A DNA stretch of 64,000 nucleotides from Pterois miles (GCA_947000775.1 CAMQGK010000638.1:19960501-20024500), one strand, 5' to 3'; counted from the first letter of the stretch, positions 33,120 to 43,972 are shown. Translations and numbers: made by a program. Notes: generated from the sequence alone by a model not told the origin.

Positions 33120-33509
33120 CCATTTACCGTTTCATCCGACATGTCTGGTGTTTGGTTCTCATCGGCTGATATGTTCGAAGCTGCTGCAAAACACTCAAAG
33201 GCGGAGACCTGCGACCACATTAACTGTTGACTGAAATATTAATGCACTAATCCAAAATCACCGGTCTTGCCAGTAATTATGTCTTACTTAGCATAATGTT
33301 GCTTTACTGCTCTTGAAGAGCTGTGCTACTTGGCAGGAAAATGACCTTTAATTATTACAGCCACTGCTGCTTAGAAATTAACTTGACAAAGTGGGCTCTT
33401 TTTATGCCAAATACTACCTCTTGTCTGTCATTAAATCACTGTGAAGTAAAGGAGAATTTGTGAATTCAGGAAGCAGTGGGTAGAACTGGAAGAAATATGA
33501 TTGAAAAAA

Positions 33510-34330
33510 TCTATTTTTATAAGTCACTATATCCTGACAGTAGTACATGAGACAGGTAATCTGAAAAAACATGTGCCTCTGTGTCCTCCGGTGCGCCTAA
33601 TAGCATCTGCAAGATTTCACAGAAAACAACCAGTCAGAGCTGATCTGGAGCCTGCTGTCTCTGAGTTGGGGCTGCACATTTAATCGAATATTAATCGTGA
33701 TCACAATTTTGTCTTCTTAAATGGACATGATTGACAAGATAAACCTTATTTTAAGTCTTATTTTGACGCAAAGAGATGTTGATCAGCAGGAATGTAGCAT
33801 AACATGGAAGTGAAAGCTGATGATTGAAATGTGAAATTGCAATGGAAATATTTTGCCCCTAAAATCAATGAATAATCATGATAAACATCTATAATCTCAA
33901 TATTGGTGCATCCCTATTATGAGCCAGTTGTAAATCGCTTGCAAACTTTGATCAAACGGTCAGACTAGGCAGCGCAGATCAAATATGAATCAGTATTCTG
34001 TTGCTGTAAAGACTATTTTTCACTTCAAATGTTGTCAGAAACATTGTGTAGTTACTGTTTAGCTTTAAAATGAGAAAATTTGTGACCTGGCTGTCATGTT
34101 GAGATCTGCTGAGGAAATAAAAATACCAAACACTGCCCACCAGCTAGAGCACACATTCTCATTTTCCAGCTAAACAGTAACTACAAAATGTTTCAGAAAA
34201 CATTTGAGGTGAGAAATATGCATTTCAGTAACAGAATATTGATTCATATTTGATCAGCGCTGCTTAGTCTGACCGTTGTGTCGGTGTTTGTAAGTGATTG
34301 ACAGCTGCTTCTGTTGAATAAATAGCCAAT
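33510..34330 (+). mobile_element. Foldback element interrupted by a second MITE
   Basis: The first part (33525-33670) contains TCCTGACAGTAGTACATGAG and AAAACAACCAGTCAGAGCTG, which recur at 57030-57160. An insert of about 250 bases with ends GGGGCTGCAC and GTGCATCCC follows. The element resumes at about 33920 with GAGCCAGTTG and a large palindrome: arm 33955-34077 pairs with 34156-34279. Landmarks are ACGGTCAGACTA / TAGTCTGACCGT and GATCAAATATGAATCA / TGATTCATATTTGATC. Confidence 0.75.
33672..33922. mobile_element. MITE inserted in the foldback element
   Basis: Begins GGGGCTGCACATTTAATCGA and ends CAATATTGGTGCATCCCTAT. The same point is uninterrupted in the related copy near 57170, where TCAGTTGTCATTCTGCTCGC follows directly. 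Confidence 0.65.
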
Positions 34331-34570
34331 AGGAACGCTCTCTCAAATGACCTGTGATTGGCTAAAGTCTCCGATTACTAGCCTAAAAACAGAGCCATGA
34401 GGAGGTGCAGAAGTCTAGTTTTCTCTCAGAACACATGAATTACAACATGCTGAAAGGTTATTATGGACTTTTTGCCCACTGATGTTAAAAACATTCTGCC
34501 TGCTGCAGGTTTAAAGAAGCAGCGGTCTGTGTTTACATGTAGACTCACCCCAATGATGTCTCGCCTGTGA

Positions 34571-34930
34571 TTTTGTCTCCTCTGCAGTGAAGCCGTGCAC
34601 GGGAGCAGCTCAGCATGAAGGAGGTGGTCAGACGAGGCTCTCAGGGGCGCCCTGTTCAAAGGAGTGGCCCAAGGCCCAGTTCTGTTCCTGGCAGGGGGGA
34701 GGGGGGACCCACAGGACCCAGCTGATAGAGGAGGAGAGGAGCTGGCTCAGACTCCCACTGGAACAGGACTAAGACCGCAGCTGGTCAGCGAGGACTTTAA
34801 GCTCGCTGGGAATCCAGAACAACCAGACTCATTTTCTGTGGACTACTTCTACTATTTCATGTCTATACTGAATTACTATACATTATCTTTGTGTAATTAT
34901 TTTCCACCACCGAAGACACCCACTTGAAGC
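34571..34930 (+). other. Candidate orphan exon, unrecognised
   Basis: A good acceptor-like sequence (TTTTGTCTCCTCTGCAG) precedes a GC-richer island in A/T-rich DNA. One frame (34587-34769) gives 60 codons beginning KPCTGAAQHEGGGQTR; another has an ATG at 34615 giving KEVVRRGSQGRPVQRSGPRP with RG/PS bias. None resembles a family I know. It could be a terminal exon, a lncRNA exon or chance. Confidence 0.2.
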
Positions 34931-36645
34931 TGATTGCACGCTGTTGTACACAGCTTCCGCAGACCACCCCCTCTTCCAACAAATGTAATTGTTACAGCCT
35001 AATTCACCATAAAATGAGCACTCCTGTTATAGAAGGCTGTGAAATTGTTTTTAATTTCTGTTAACCCTTAAATTAGACATGAAACAAAGTCTTCCACTTT
35101 CAGCAAGGCAAGCTGTATTCTCCCATTCATTTGTGACGTCTGCATTTAATTTCAAATCATAATTTCAATTATTTTTTTTAAACGTTCTGGCTGTGTGTTA
35201 TTTAGTATCCATGCCTTATTGCCGCGTGAAATTAGACTCAGTGCTGGGGAGTTAAAGATGCCCGGAGAGAGTGGATCACTATCTCGCTGTGGCCGAGTTC
35301 ACCGCGACCTCACACACACACACACACACACACTGCCACATCTTGGCAATGCATGGCCTTGTGCAGCCCTGAGGATATCAAATGCTAATGCAGCAGGCCT
35401 ATTTGCATGTACTCACATGTGCGCTCCCTGCAAATGCGCAACACTTTCATAATCGACGCTGGCTTGTTCGCAGTGCTTCGGCGTCCAAGTATGATAATTC
35501 AGCGAGATGGACCCAGGAGAAGGGCTGCATGTGAGAAAGGGACAGTGGGTGAAGGCAGACATTACGAATTTCCCTCCATCTATCCAGCTATCCATCATGC
35601 CTCTGTTGATTTGATTCCCCCTCTATGCCATTTTCTGCCATTATCACTGATGGTATTACGGCTGCCTGTGGTGCTGAGTTACATTTAGAGGTCAAAACTC
35701 TACTTTCCTGTATTAAAAACAAATTTCTCTGTCCCGATTCGCTGGTCAGAGGCAGCATTAGCCAAGTCAGAGGCTCCATTTAGTTTATTGAAAAAGCCAG
35801 CAGCTTAGAGGATAGAACATTAGATATTAGGATAGAAAGAGATGAAATGTCAACGGGCCATATCCAAAACAGATCATTTTTCAGTCTTCATGTGCTGTTA
35901 TGTCTAAAATAATGATTTCTGTGTCTCCTATAATCTAATGAAAGATAAGTGATGCCGTGGAAGCCATCTCCTTTTGTTTGAATCGATGAGCTGTCAGGAG
36001 TGCGAGGGTGGAAGAGAAAGTAAATGTTGCTGTGCAATGATCAATAAAAGTAGACTTGAATGTGAGCGAGCCATGTATCAGTCTGTGATGTTTCCTCTTG
36101 GCTGTAGCTGCCTGCAGCACAGTCTGCATGTAGTCAACTGGCGTCCACATAACGCTACGTGGGAGAATAGGTGAGAGACAGGAGGCCAGGCTGTCTTGTC
36201 TTTTAGAGGGTGGGTGGGGGGGATACAGAGTGTGGAGGAGAACGTGTTAAAATGCTTGTGAGTGTGTGTTAGAGGTGGAGATACTGTGGGCAGGCATGGT
36301 GGACAGCTGGATCGTGTTTTGTGGTCGCGGCAGATTCACACTATCAGCGGAACATCGCATGCTGATGCCTGTGAAGACGGTGACAATCAGCCTCCCACAG
36401 ATGCACATCAGCTGCTGCTTCATCAGGCGACGCAGTAATCTGGGTGGTTTGTGGGGCTTTAAGTGGGGTGAACTGACCCCTCCAAGTGATCTTATGGATG
36501 GCTAGTCTAAGCAGTTAGTCTGTGCACTCTAACGTTCACACAGTATAGATCGGGCCTGTTCAGTTACTTCTTTACAAGGGCCAGATTTGAAAAACAGTAC
36601 CAAGGGTCCGGACATTTACATTTCCTATATGATCCGTAAAGTTAG
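34931..36645. other. Intergenic, nothing recognised
   Basis: Unique-looking DNA with a (CA)n tract at 35311-35332. No exon, RNA gene or complete TE was seen. Confidence 0.45.
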
Positions 36646-36647
36646 GA

Positions 36648-37590
36648 ATAGCCACTAATTTTTTTAACGTATTAACGCAACTTGCGATTTTTAGGTTGTA
36701 GCAGGCTCTGTTTTATAGCGAAGGTGAAGATACTGGTATCATATGAAAGTAGAAAACTTAAGAAAACCATTAGTACCAACTATGAAGAAGAAGAAGAAGA
36801 TCTACCTTTATTAGTCCCACAATGGGGAAATTCAATTTACACTCTGTTAAACTGATACATGGTACATGCAGACCTGAAACACACATACATGCATTAATGG
36901 AGAGACGTCAGAGTGAGGGGGCTGCTCCTGACAAGCGCCCCGAGCAGTTGGGGGTTTGGTGCCTTGCTCAGGGGCACCTCGGCAGTGCCCAAGAGTAAAC
37001 TGGCACCTCTCCGCTCGTGCCCACTCAGTTTTTGGTCCATGTCGGGACTTGAACCGGTGACCCTCCGGTTCCCAAGCCAACTCCCTACAGACTGAGCTAC
37101 TGCCGCCCCCTAATATGTCATATTAGCTTGTCGAAGGAGGTTAAATAATGCAAACTTGTGCTAAATATTTGTGAGGAAAAATTGGCATGGCCATTTTCAA
37201 AGGGGTCCCTTGACCTCTGACCTCAAAATATGTGAATGTAAATGGGTTCTATGGGTACCCACATGTCCACTTTATGATAATCACATGCAGTTTAGGGCAA
37301 GTCATAGTCAAGTCAGCACACTGAAAGCTGTTGTTGCCTGTTGGACTCAGTTTGCCATGTTATGATTTGAGCATATTTTTATGCTAAATGCAGTACCTGT
37401 GAGAGCTTCTGGACAATATTTGTCATTATTTTGTGTTGTTAATTGAATTCCAATAATATATACATGCATTTGCATAAAGCAGCATATTTGAGTATTAGAT
37501 ACTACATTTTGAACAGTTAAAAAATGTGATTAATCATGACTAACTACAGACAATTGTGACTAATAGCAATTCAATATTTTAATCAGCTTT
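36648..37590 (-). mobile_element. MITE A copy split by a SINE
   Basis: The part before the SINE carries TTAACGCAACTTGCGATTTTT and ATACTGGTATCATATGAAAG; the part after it carries CATATTAGCTTGTCGAAGGA, TGGCCATTTTCAAAGGGGTC, GGTTCTATGGGTACCCAC and ATGATAATCACATGCAGTTT. All are minus-strand MITE A segments in correct order on either side of 36780-37110. Terminal repeats are eroded. Confidence 0.85.
36781..37110 (-). mobile_element. tRNA-derived SINE with L2-like tail
   Basis: On the minus strand it starts GGGGCGGCAGTAGCTCAGTC, with a pol III A box (TAGCTCAGTCTGTAGGG, ending near 37086) and B box (GGTTCAAGTCC, complement of 37045-37055). It ends TTCCCCATTGTGGGACTAAT, then AAAGGTAGATCTTC and a short (TTC)n, a tail resembling an L2-type LINE 3' end. 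Length is about 330 bases. Confidence 0.88.
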
Positions 37591-37999
37591 ATTATTTTTC
37601 TTATTTTGTAATCAAATCCCATTAAAAGACCCACACAATGAACTGATCCTACTAACAATATGTGTAAACTACTGTATGTTTAGCTTATTCCTCTGTGCAA
37701 TTAGAGCTCCAGTGTGCCACAATGCTGCAAAGCACATTCCTTTATTATCTGAAAACATGTAGTTTATTTTGAGTCAGTTCAGCATATCCTGCAGATTTGA
37801 ATCAGTAATGCACCAAATGCGTATTAATATACAGCTGAAAATAATCCCCAAAATAATGCAGCATTCCTCTTCATAAAGTAATGTTTGTTAAAAACTACAG
37901 TGCTCAGCTGTTTAGGACAGTACTGAGCCTTTTATAGGACTACTGAATATCACAACTGCCCAGTGAAAAGAAACCCCTGAATCCCCAATTTTGTGTATT

Positions 38000-38430
38000 T
38001 TTAATTTTTTTCAGATGAAATGAAGGATAGTGTTCCTTTATGGGTTGAGAAATGAGCCTTCTTCTTAAGATAAACAATCCTCGGGTTAACTGAAATATGC
38101 ATTACACAAAGTTGATAGAAACTGTGATGCACTGTGTATTCTGACACCTTTCTATCAGAACCACTATTAACTTTTTCATCCATCTGAACAACAAAAGCTC
38201 TTCTATTGGATCAGACAACATGGGTCAGCCATTGCTCCCTACATGCATCAATGATCTTGTCACCGGTTCACCGGTTTTCCTCCCTTGGACCACTTTGGGT
38301 AGGTCCTGACCACTGCAGACCAGGGACTTCCCACAAGAGCTGCAGTTCTGGAGATGCTCTGACCCAGTCGTTTAACTATTACTTTTTGTCCCTTGTCAAA
38401 GTCGCTCACATCCTTACGCTTGCCCATTTT
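38000..38430 (-). pseudogene. Tc1/mariner transposase relic
   Basis: On the minus strand from about 38427: MGKRKDVSDFDKGQKVIVKR, then LGQSISRTAALVGSPWSAVV, the N-terminal helix-turn-helix of fish Tc1-like transposases. After a broken stretch with stops, MDEKVNSGSDRKVSEYTVHH (38183 down) matches the next Tc1 segment. The DDE catalytic domain is not recognisable. No terminal inverted repeats were seen. Confidence 0.85.
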
Positions 38431-38549
38431 TTTTCTGCTTCTGACATCAACTTCAAGGACAAAATGTTCACTTGCTGTCTAATATATCCCACCTACTGTA
38501 AGCTACTATTGTAATGAGATTATCAATGTTATTCACTTCACCTTGCAGT

Positions 38550-38660
38550 GAGAAAAAAAAAAGTTGTAATTCAATGAGAATAAAGTCATACCGCTTCAAG
38601 AAAAAAAGTTATAATATTGCAAGAATAAAGTCATAACTTCACAAGAAAAAAAGTCATTTT
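38550..38660 (-). repeat. Inverted part of the ATGACTTTATTCTCA minisatellite
   Basis: Units read AAGTTGTAAT..GAGAATAAAGTCATA, the reverse complement of the larger array at 38911-39530. Two and a half degenerate units are present. Confidence 0.8.
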
Positions 38661-38910
38661 CTCCTCTACAAAAGAGGCAGTTTCCCTAAGGTCTGTGTGG
38701 TTCTTTCTTCGGGATAAACACAGTTTCTTGGGCAATCTTTTAAGGTCCTGATATTTATGATAATGTTTTGCTAAGGAGCCAAAAGATGAAGATTTTGTTA
38801 TTTATGAAACTCAAACTAAAGTATAACTTCACCTGATGTTCCACGTTCCTCATTTTCACACAGGCGGCACGCTGCTCTATTTACCCTCTAAAATAACATG
38901 TAAATGTACT

Positions 38911-39530
38911 ACTTTATAATATCATGACTTCATTCTCATTGTTTTTTTCTCTGATTTTCAAAATATTACAACTTTTTTCTTGTAAATTTATGAATTTATG
39001 ATTTTCATAATATGACTTTTTCTCATAAATGTATTTATTCTCAAAATATCGCAACTTTTTTCTCATAAATGTATGAATTTATTGTCATAATATTACAACT
39101 TTTTTCTTATAAACTTATGACTTTATTCTCAAAATATTGCAGCTTTGTTCTGGTAAATGTACGACTTTATTGTCATAATACTACGACTTTTTTCTTTTAA
39201 AGTTATGACCTCATTCTCAATATTATGACTTTTTTTCACTTTCATTTATGACTTCATTCTCATAAACTTATGATTTTGTTCTCAAAATATTACGACTTTT
39301 TCTGATATATTAATGACTTCATTCTAATAGTTTTACAACATTTTTCTCATTAACTGATGCCATATGACATATATATTAAACTTATGACTTTACTTTCAAA
39401 ATATTATGTTTTTGTCCCCGTAAATTTATGACTTTATTCTCAAATTATTATGACTTTTCCCCCTTAAATTTATGACTTTATTCTCATAATATTACAACTT
39501 TTTTCTCATAAACCTATAAGTTTATTTTTG
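38911..39530 (+). repeat. Degenerate minisatellite, ATGACTTTATTCTCA units
   Basis: About 13 degenerate units of roughly 42-46 bases. Each has TTATGACTTTATTCTCA, then (T/A)AATATTACAACTTT and TTTCTCATAAA. The array is very A/T-rich and open-frame poor. Confidence 0.88.
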
Positions 39531-39659
39531 AAATCTCAGATATATTTATTTTTCCTTAATGTGGCCCTAATACTCTGTTGTATATATTAACCTATATTTA
39601 GTGCCATGAAAAGTAAATTGCACAACTTCATGTCAGTAGTTTAACTTGTTTACTATGTT

Positions 39660-40110
39660 TAATGTCACACTGGTCACGTGATCTGTTTCCTCCGGGGTCA
39701 CAGGTGTAAGGGGGCGTGGCCTGGAGAACAAACGGAAGTGAATTAATTGGGTGGGGAGGAGGGAAATGTAGTAGTAGTAGTAGTAGTAGGAGTTTACTGG
39801 CAGGAGTCTGTGTATTAGAACAGTGCCGGTTTGATCACAGGTGTAGTTATAGAGATTTTATAGTGAGCTGTTGTGTCTGTTTTAGCTAAACAGCTAACGT
39901 GGTGCTCATGCAAGCTACGTTATTGCTGGGCTTGTGATTGGCTCGGGCGGCCGTGGGGGCGGGACTTTAATATCGCGACTCCAGCTCCCAGATCACTACA
40001 GCGCAGACTTTGGCTCCAAATGACCGTCAAAAATTTCAAAACGGCAGCTCCGGTTTCCTGAAATAGTTTGGCTACACGTGTGTACAGTGAGAGGAAGTGG
40101 AGACACGCGG
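39660..40110. promoter_or_regulatory. GC-rich island with promoter-like motifs
   Basis: Contains CACGTGA (E-box), GGGCGTGGCC (GC/KLF-type box) and GATTGGCT (inverted CCAAT), followed by GGGGGCGGGAC. It lies 0.9 kb upstream of the USP15-like exon relic on the same strand, so it could be a fossil promoter. Part of it (39841-39955) is related to 53215-53275, which argues for a repeat origin instead. Confidence 0.3.
39768..39789. repeat. (GTA)n microsatellite
   Basis: Seven GTA units inside a GC-richer island that also holds GGGCGTGGCC. Confidence 0.9.
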
Positions 40111-40983
40111 TCAAGCTATAGTCTGTGGTTATAACTCGTCTGTCTGAAGTGAACTAAGACATCATTTGAGGGCCAGTTAGCTGAGGACTGGAAATCAAGC
40201 CAACGTCCCCATACAGTGTCTAGTAAGTTTGATTCATTTGCATGGTTTGATTTGTAGTTTTGCATTTTGAATTGAGGACATAAGGTTGAAGCATACATTT
40301 ATGTGTCCTTGTGGTGCAGTCCTCAGAAGGGCTTTAAAGTCACCAATTTAATCTCCTCTTTTAACCAGCATTACAATAGCTCTAAAATCATAGTTGTAAC
40401 AAGGCATAAAACTTCAGCTAATTGTTTTAAAACTACAAATGATGAAGCACCATGCAACACATTCTCCCTCCCAACTCAAATACAGATGCTTGGTCTGTGG
40501 TGATATCCCTCTGTGTCAGTTTTGGCCGCGGCAGTTTTCGCTACGCAGGCTAGTGGTGCTTAAGCCAATGCTAGACAGTCAATGAAGACGTCCTCTAATG
40601 GGTATATTAGCTTTCCAAATGACTGTCTCACTATTTATCTGATGACATGATCTCAGTGAGGCTGCATGTTGTTTGTCTAATCTGGTTAGCAGGCTAACAG
40701 CTAATTGGCTAGCCTACAAAAGTACAAGCTAAGTGGTTTGCCAGCCAGCGGGTTAATCTGTTGATTTCACAGCCAGCAGGCCAGGCGTGCAGCAATCTGA
40801 ACTCAAGTTGGCTGTTACAACTATCAGTCTGTATTATGCTAGAGCGCTGACAGCAAGGTAGCTTTCACCTGCGCCTCACTACACATTTAAGTTTGTTGCA
40901 TGACTCTTTTAACAATCTGGACTGATGGACTGATCTTGCTTTGTCAGAGCTGAAATTATAATATTGCTTGCCTTCTCTGCAAG

Positions 40984-41095
40984 GTACCTGGTGGACTGTC
41001 ACTGGTTCAAACAGTGGAAGAAACGTGTGGCAAATACCAGATGGGTGACAAGAATGTTAACTCAGGACCAGGTGATGATTCTGGTCTTTTCAGAA
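40984..41095 (+). pseudogene. USP15-like exon a (DUSP N-terminal half) with 16-base deletion
   Basis: Starts with G completing a Trp codon, as in the parent family. The 112-base length against an expected 128 equals the loss of the missing motif. The frame shifts by one after the deletion. Confidence 0.88.
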
Positions 41096-42262
41096 GTAAG
41101 ACAGGTGCTTCACCTCCTCAGACATGAACTTGCAATTATCTATATATTGTAACTACTGTGTGGCACACCACGGACCCCTGGTCAGTATAGCATTATCATC
41201 CTGACAGTAGTAACAAATGTGCTTTTCAGACCTGGCATTAACATGTGTCTTGAGTGATCCAATCACAAGTGGACAGCTTTAAATACGTCTGTTCACGCTA
41301 TTAGAATATGTCTCCACATGCGTCTCGAGTGACCACTTGTGATCCAATCTCACTGCCCCGCTCTGTATGCAGATAAACATGTCGTTAACCCATGACTAAT
41401 ATGGCAGATGTTGTGATGTAATATTACAAGAATATCAGTAGTAATATCCTACATTATTTGTGAATTCTGGTACATTTTATTAACATCAAAATACAAGGTT
41501 ATTGTACCAGTGGTCCCCGGGGACCTCCGTGCTGCTGACACTGCCACCTTTGTCAGGCAACAGCAGGGTACAGAGCTTCACATCCAGGGGTGGACGGGTG
41601 GAACAATGTCAACTTTGTGCAGAGCAAGGAACAAAATTACTGACACATCTCAGACAGTATGATAATACTGCACTTCCTGTGCCTACTCTGATAGTCTGTA
41701 GATATGAAGCCTATAGATAAGATGTATTGTAATAAAATACAGTTGTACCGACAGGATACAGTGGAGCATAGAGGCTGTTTCCATGCTGCGAGGCAGACAA
41801 GTGCTTACATCTGCCTGTTTATTCACATCGGGAGCGCAGAGACCCACGGATCCCGGCGGGATATCAGTTGCGTAGGCGGCCCCTAATGTGCTCCAGGACA
41901 CATATACGTACACACTGCTAAAAGAATGTGGCCACATGTGACCCAGACCACCTCTGAATGTGGTGTGAGTGATCGGATCTCAGTGCGTCCTCTATGTGTC
42001 TGTGTGTACTTAGATCTGTCCACCGGTGATACGATCACTAAGGACGCATGTTAATGCCTGGTTTTAACAGGGCCATAGAATAGCCTTTTTGCAGGGGTTC
42101 ATAGAAAGCTCTCCATCCAGGATACCTTTTTTTCTTTTGTGTGTTTTGTGTTGTATGAGACAGTCAGTGCAAGGTCACTGTTGTAACTGCTATCACACAA
42201 TTTCCTTCCTCTGTCTGCTCGCTTGTTTCTCAGTCTTTCTCTCATCCCCTCCTCACCTCTAG

Positions 42263-42394
42263 ATGGAGGATGCGCTGGCCAGCAAGAAGCACCTCATCGT
42301 TGAGCTTCACTACATCCTAATCTCCACAGAGGGCTGCAATAAGCTCATCAGCTGGTATGGATTGACACAGAACCAGGAGCCAGTTGCAAGCAAG
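42263..42394 (+). pseudogene. USP15-like exon b (DUSP C-terminal half) with 1-base insertion
   Basis: The 132-base exon is fully open in one frame but joins exon a out of phase. The segment HLIxELxYILxxTEGxNKLxSWY matches the DUSP end. A strong C/T tract precedes the acceptor. Confidence 0.88.
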
Positions 42395-42671
42395 GTAATT
42401 GTTCAGTCTTTAGCGTAAGGCAATGAGTGGATTTCCCGGTTGGAGAATGTTCTGCACACTGCATTGAGAATAGAATCAGCAGTGCAATATAACACTGGCA
42501 CAAAAAAAATAATGAAACAGATGGGTTTAGGTGGAGTTTGTTGAAAGCCCGGTGCATCTGATACAGACGCCAAAGCGTACGTCAGCATCTGATGGGCACT
42601 GACAAAGTGGGCGGTATTTGACAAGTTGGGGGGGAAAATGGGTTGTGCATAGAAGAGTCAGAGTTGTTTTT

Positions 42672-43800
42672 AGTAGGGGTGTCACAGTCAGGAAATTTTC
42701 CTGCTGGTCAATAAACTTGTGACACCGGTGTCACTGATTTCATTGGACATTTTACAAGAAAACATGATGCTCAGTATCTGTATAGCGCTAACTTTGATCT
42801 TTAACATTGGACGGCTGTGTGTCAGGCCACGCCAGCCGAGTTTTCCCTGTGGGGCTGCAGGTTTCCACCGTGCGGCGCTGCACTACTTTATGGCTCCCTT
42901 ATAGCACTGAGTTTAAATCTGAAATATTTCCAAATAGGTGTGTTTGCTTTTTGCTTTAACCCAAAATCCTCCACCATCATCTTGCCTGTCCAGTCTCTGT
43001 CATTGTGTGCCAAGTGTGGAAATTTGACTCCTACTACTCTGAGCTGAGACTCCGTATAGAGCAGACACTTTCACTTATGTAGCGTCTGTCATCTGGCTTT
43101 ATCTTGATAACACAGCATTGATGCATGAAAATGAACTAACTGGGTTTCATTTATATACTAGAAAAGCACTCGAAGAGCGCAGACCTCCGCCAAGCACTAT
43201 AGTTTCCCCCCATATTGTAATTCACTCCAAAATAAAAATCCTACATTTAAAAAATTTTTTTTTATATCAGTGGCAAACATAGAACATATATACAAGACAC
43301 AACATAAAACTCACAATACATTAGGCCAAAATGTAAGAGTACCCCCATTTTTTACATAAATTGCTATAAAATCCGCCATCTGGATCAGATCTGCCTTTGG
43401 GATTTGATAGAAGTACACATTGTAAATCCCTGAGTCAAATTTCATGAGCTTTGGGCAACAATTACCAGAGATATTGAGAAACAATTTTTTGGGTCCCATT
43501 CACCCCAATGTTAACGAAAATTTCAAAGTGATCCAGAATCCAGGATTTCTTCCGGATCACCCCCAAAATTAAATCAGTTCTTCCTTTTCATTTTCATTTT
43601 CGACACACCCTGAAAATTTCATCAAAATCCGTCCATAAGTTTTTGAGTTATCTTGAACACAGACAGATAAAACGCAGGCAAAAACATAACCTCCTTGGCA
43701 GAGGTAATAAAAAGCAAACCAACAGTGGAGGCGGTGAGCAAGTAATGTAATCAGTGTATGGCTGAACACTGCGTAACACTCGTAACACCGACCACTGTGA
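42672..43800. mobile_element. MITE with TAGGGGTGTCACAGT ends, carrying a nested insertion
   Basis: The left end TAGGGGTGTCACAGTC and right end CCACTGTGACAAACCTA are inverted repeats. The interior is split by a second element at about 43160-43715. Confidence 0.65.
43160..43715. mobile_element. Nested repeat with CCTCCGCCAAG inverted ends
   Basis: Ends read GACCTCCGCCAAGCACT and CTCCTTGGCAGAGGTAATA, an inverted repeat. The interior contains GATTTCTTCCGGATCACCCC and AATTTCATCAAAATCCGTCC, a sequence that is frequent in teleost genomes. Confidence 0.75.
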
Positions 43801-43941
43801 CAAACCTAATTTGTAGTCCTTTTGTGCCTCTAGAGGTTCAAAATCTAGACCTAGAGATGTAGATGTAGGCCCCTGGAGATGAACAGTAGCTGGCAAGGTG
43901 GGTTTTGACACATCCGACCTGAGTTGTCACAATACATCCAC

Positions 43942-43946
<5 letters not shown>

Positions 43947-43972
<26 letters not shown>
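43947..43972. repeat. Poly-T tract
   Basis: Twenty-six T residues without interruption. Confidence 0.97.

Larger units (their letters stand above)
40984..42394 (+). pseudogene. USP15/USP4-type ubiquitin protease pseudogene fragment (DUSP domain)
   Basis: Two splice-bounded exons, 40984-41095 and 42263-42394, align with consecutive exons of USP15/USP4/USP11 encoding the N-terminal DUSP domain. Exon a reads YLVDCHWFKQWKK and then, in another frame, KYQMGDKNVNSGPGDDSGLF; about 16 bases coding for the conserved YVGFDSWD stretch are deleted. Exon b reads DALASKKHLIVELHYILIST and EGCNKLISWYGLTQNQEP; an extra G near 42270 breaks the frame from exon a, and the conserved Trp of EGWNKL is Cys. The acceptors (CTCTGCAAG, CACCTCTAG) and donors (GTAAGA, GTAATT) survive, so this is a genomic duplicate, not a retrocopy. 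KYQMGD and QEP..SK favour USP15 over USP4. No start exon, UBL or catalytic exon was found. Confidence 0.88.

Noticed and set aside
37020..37110. Functional tRNA gene on the minus strand
   Set aside because: A and B boxes are present but the sequence does not close an acceptor stem and continues into a SINE body and LINE-like tail.
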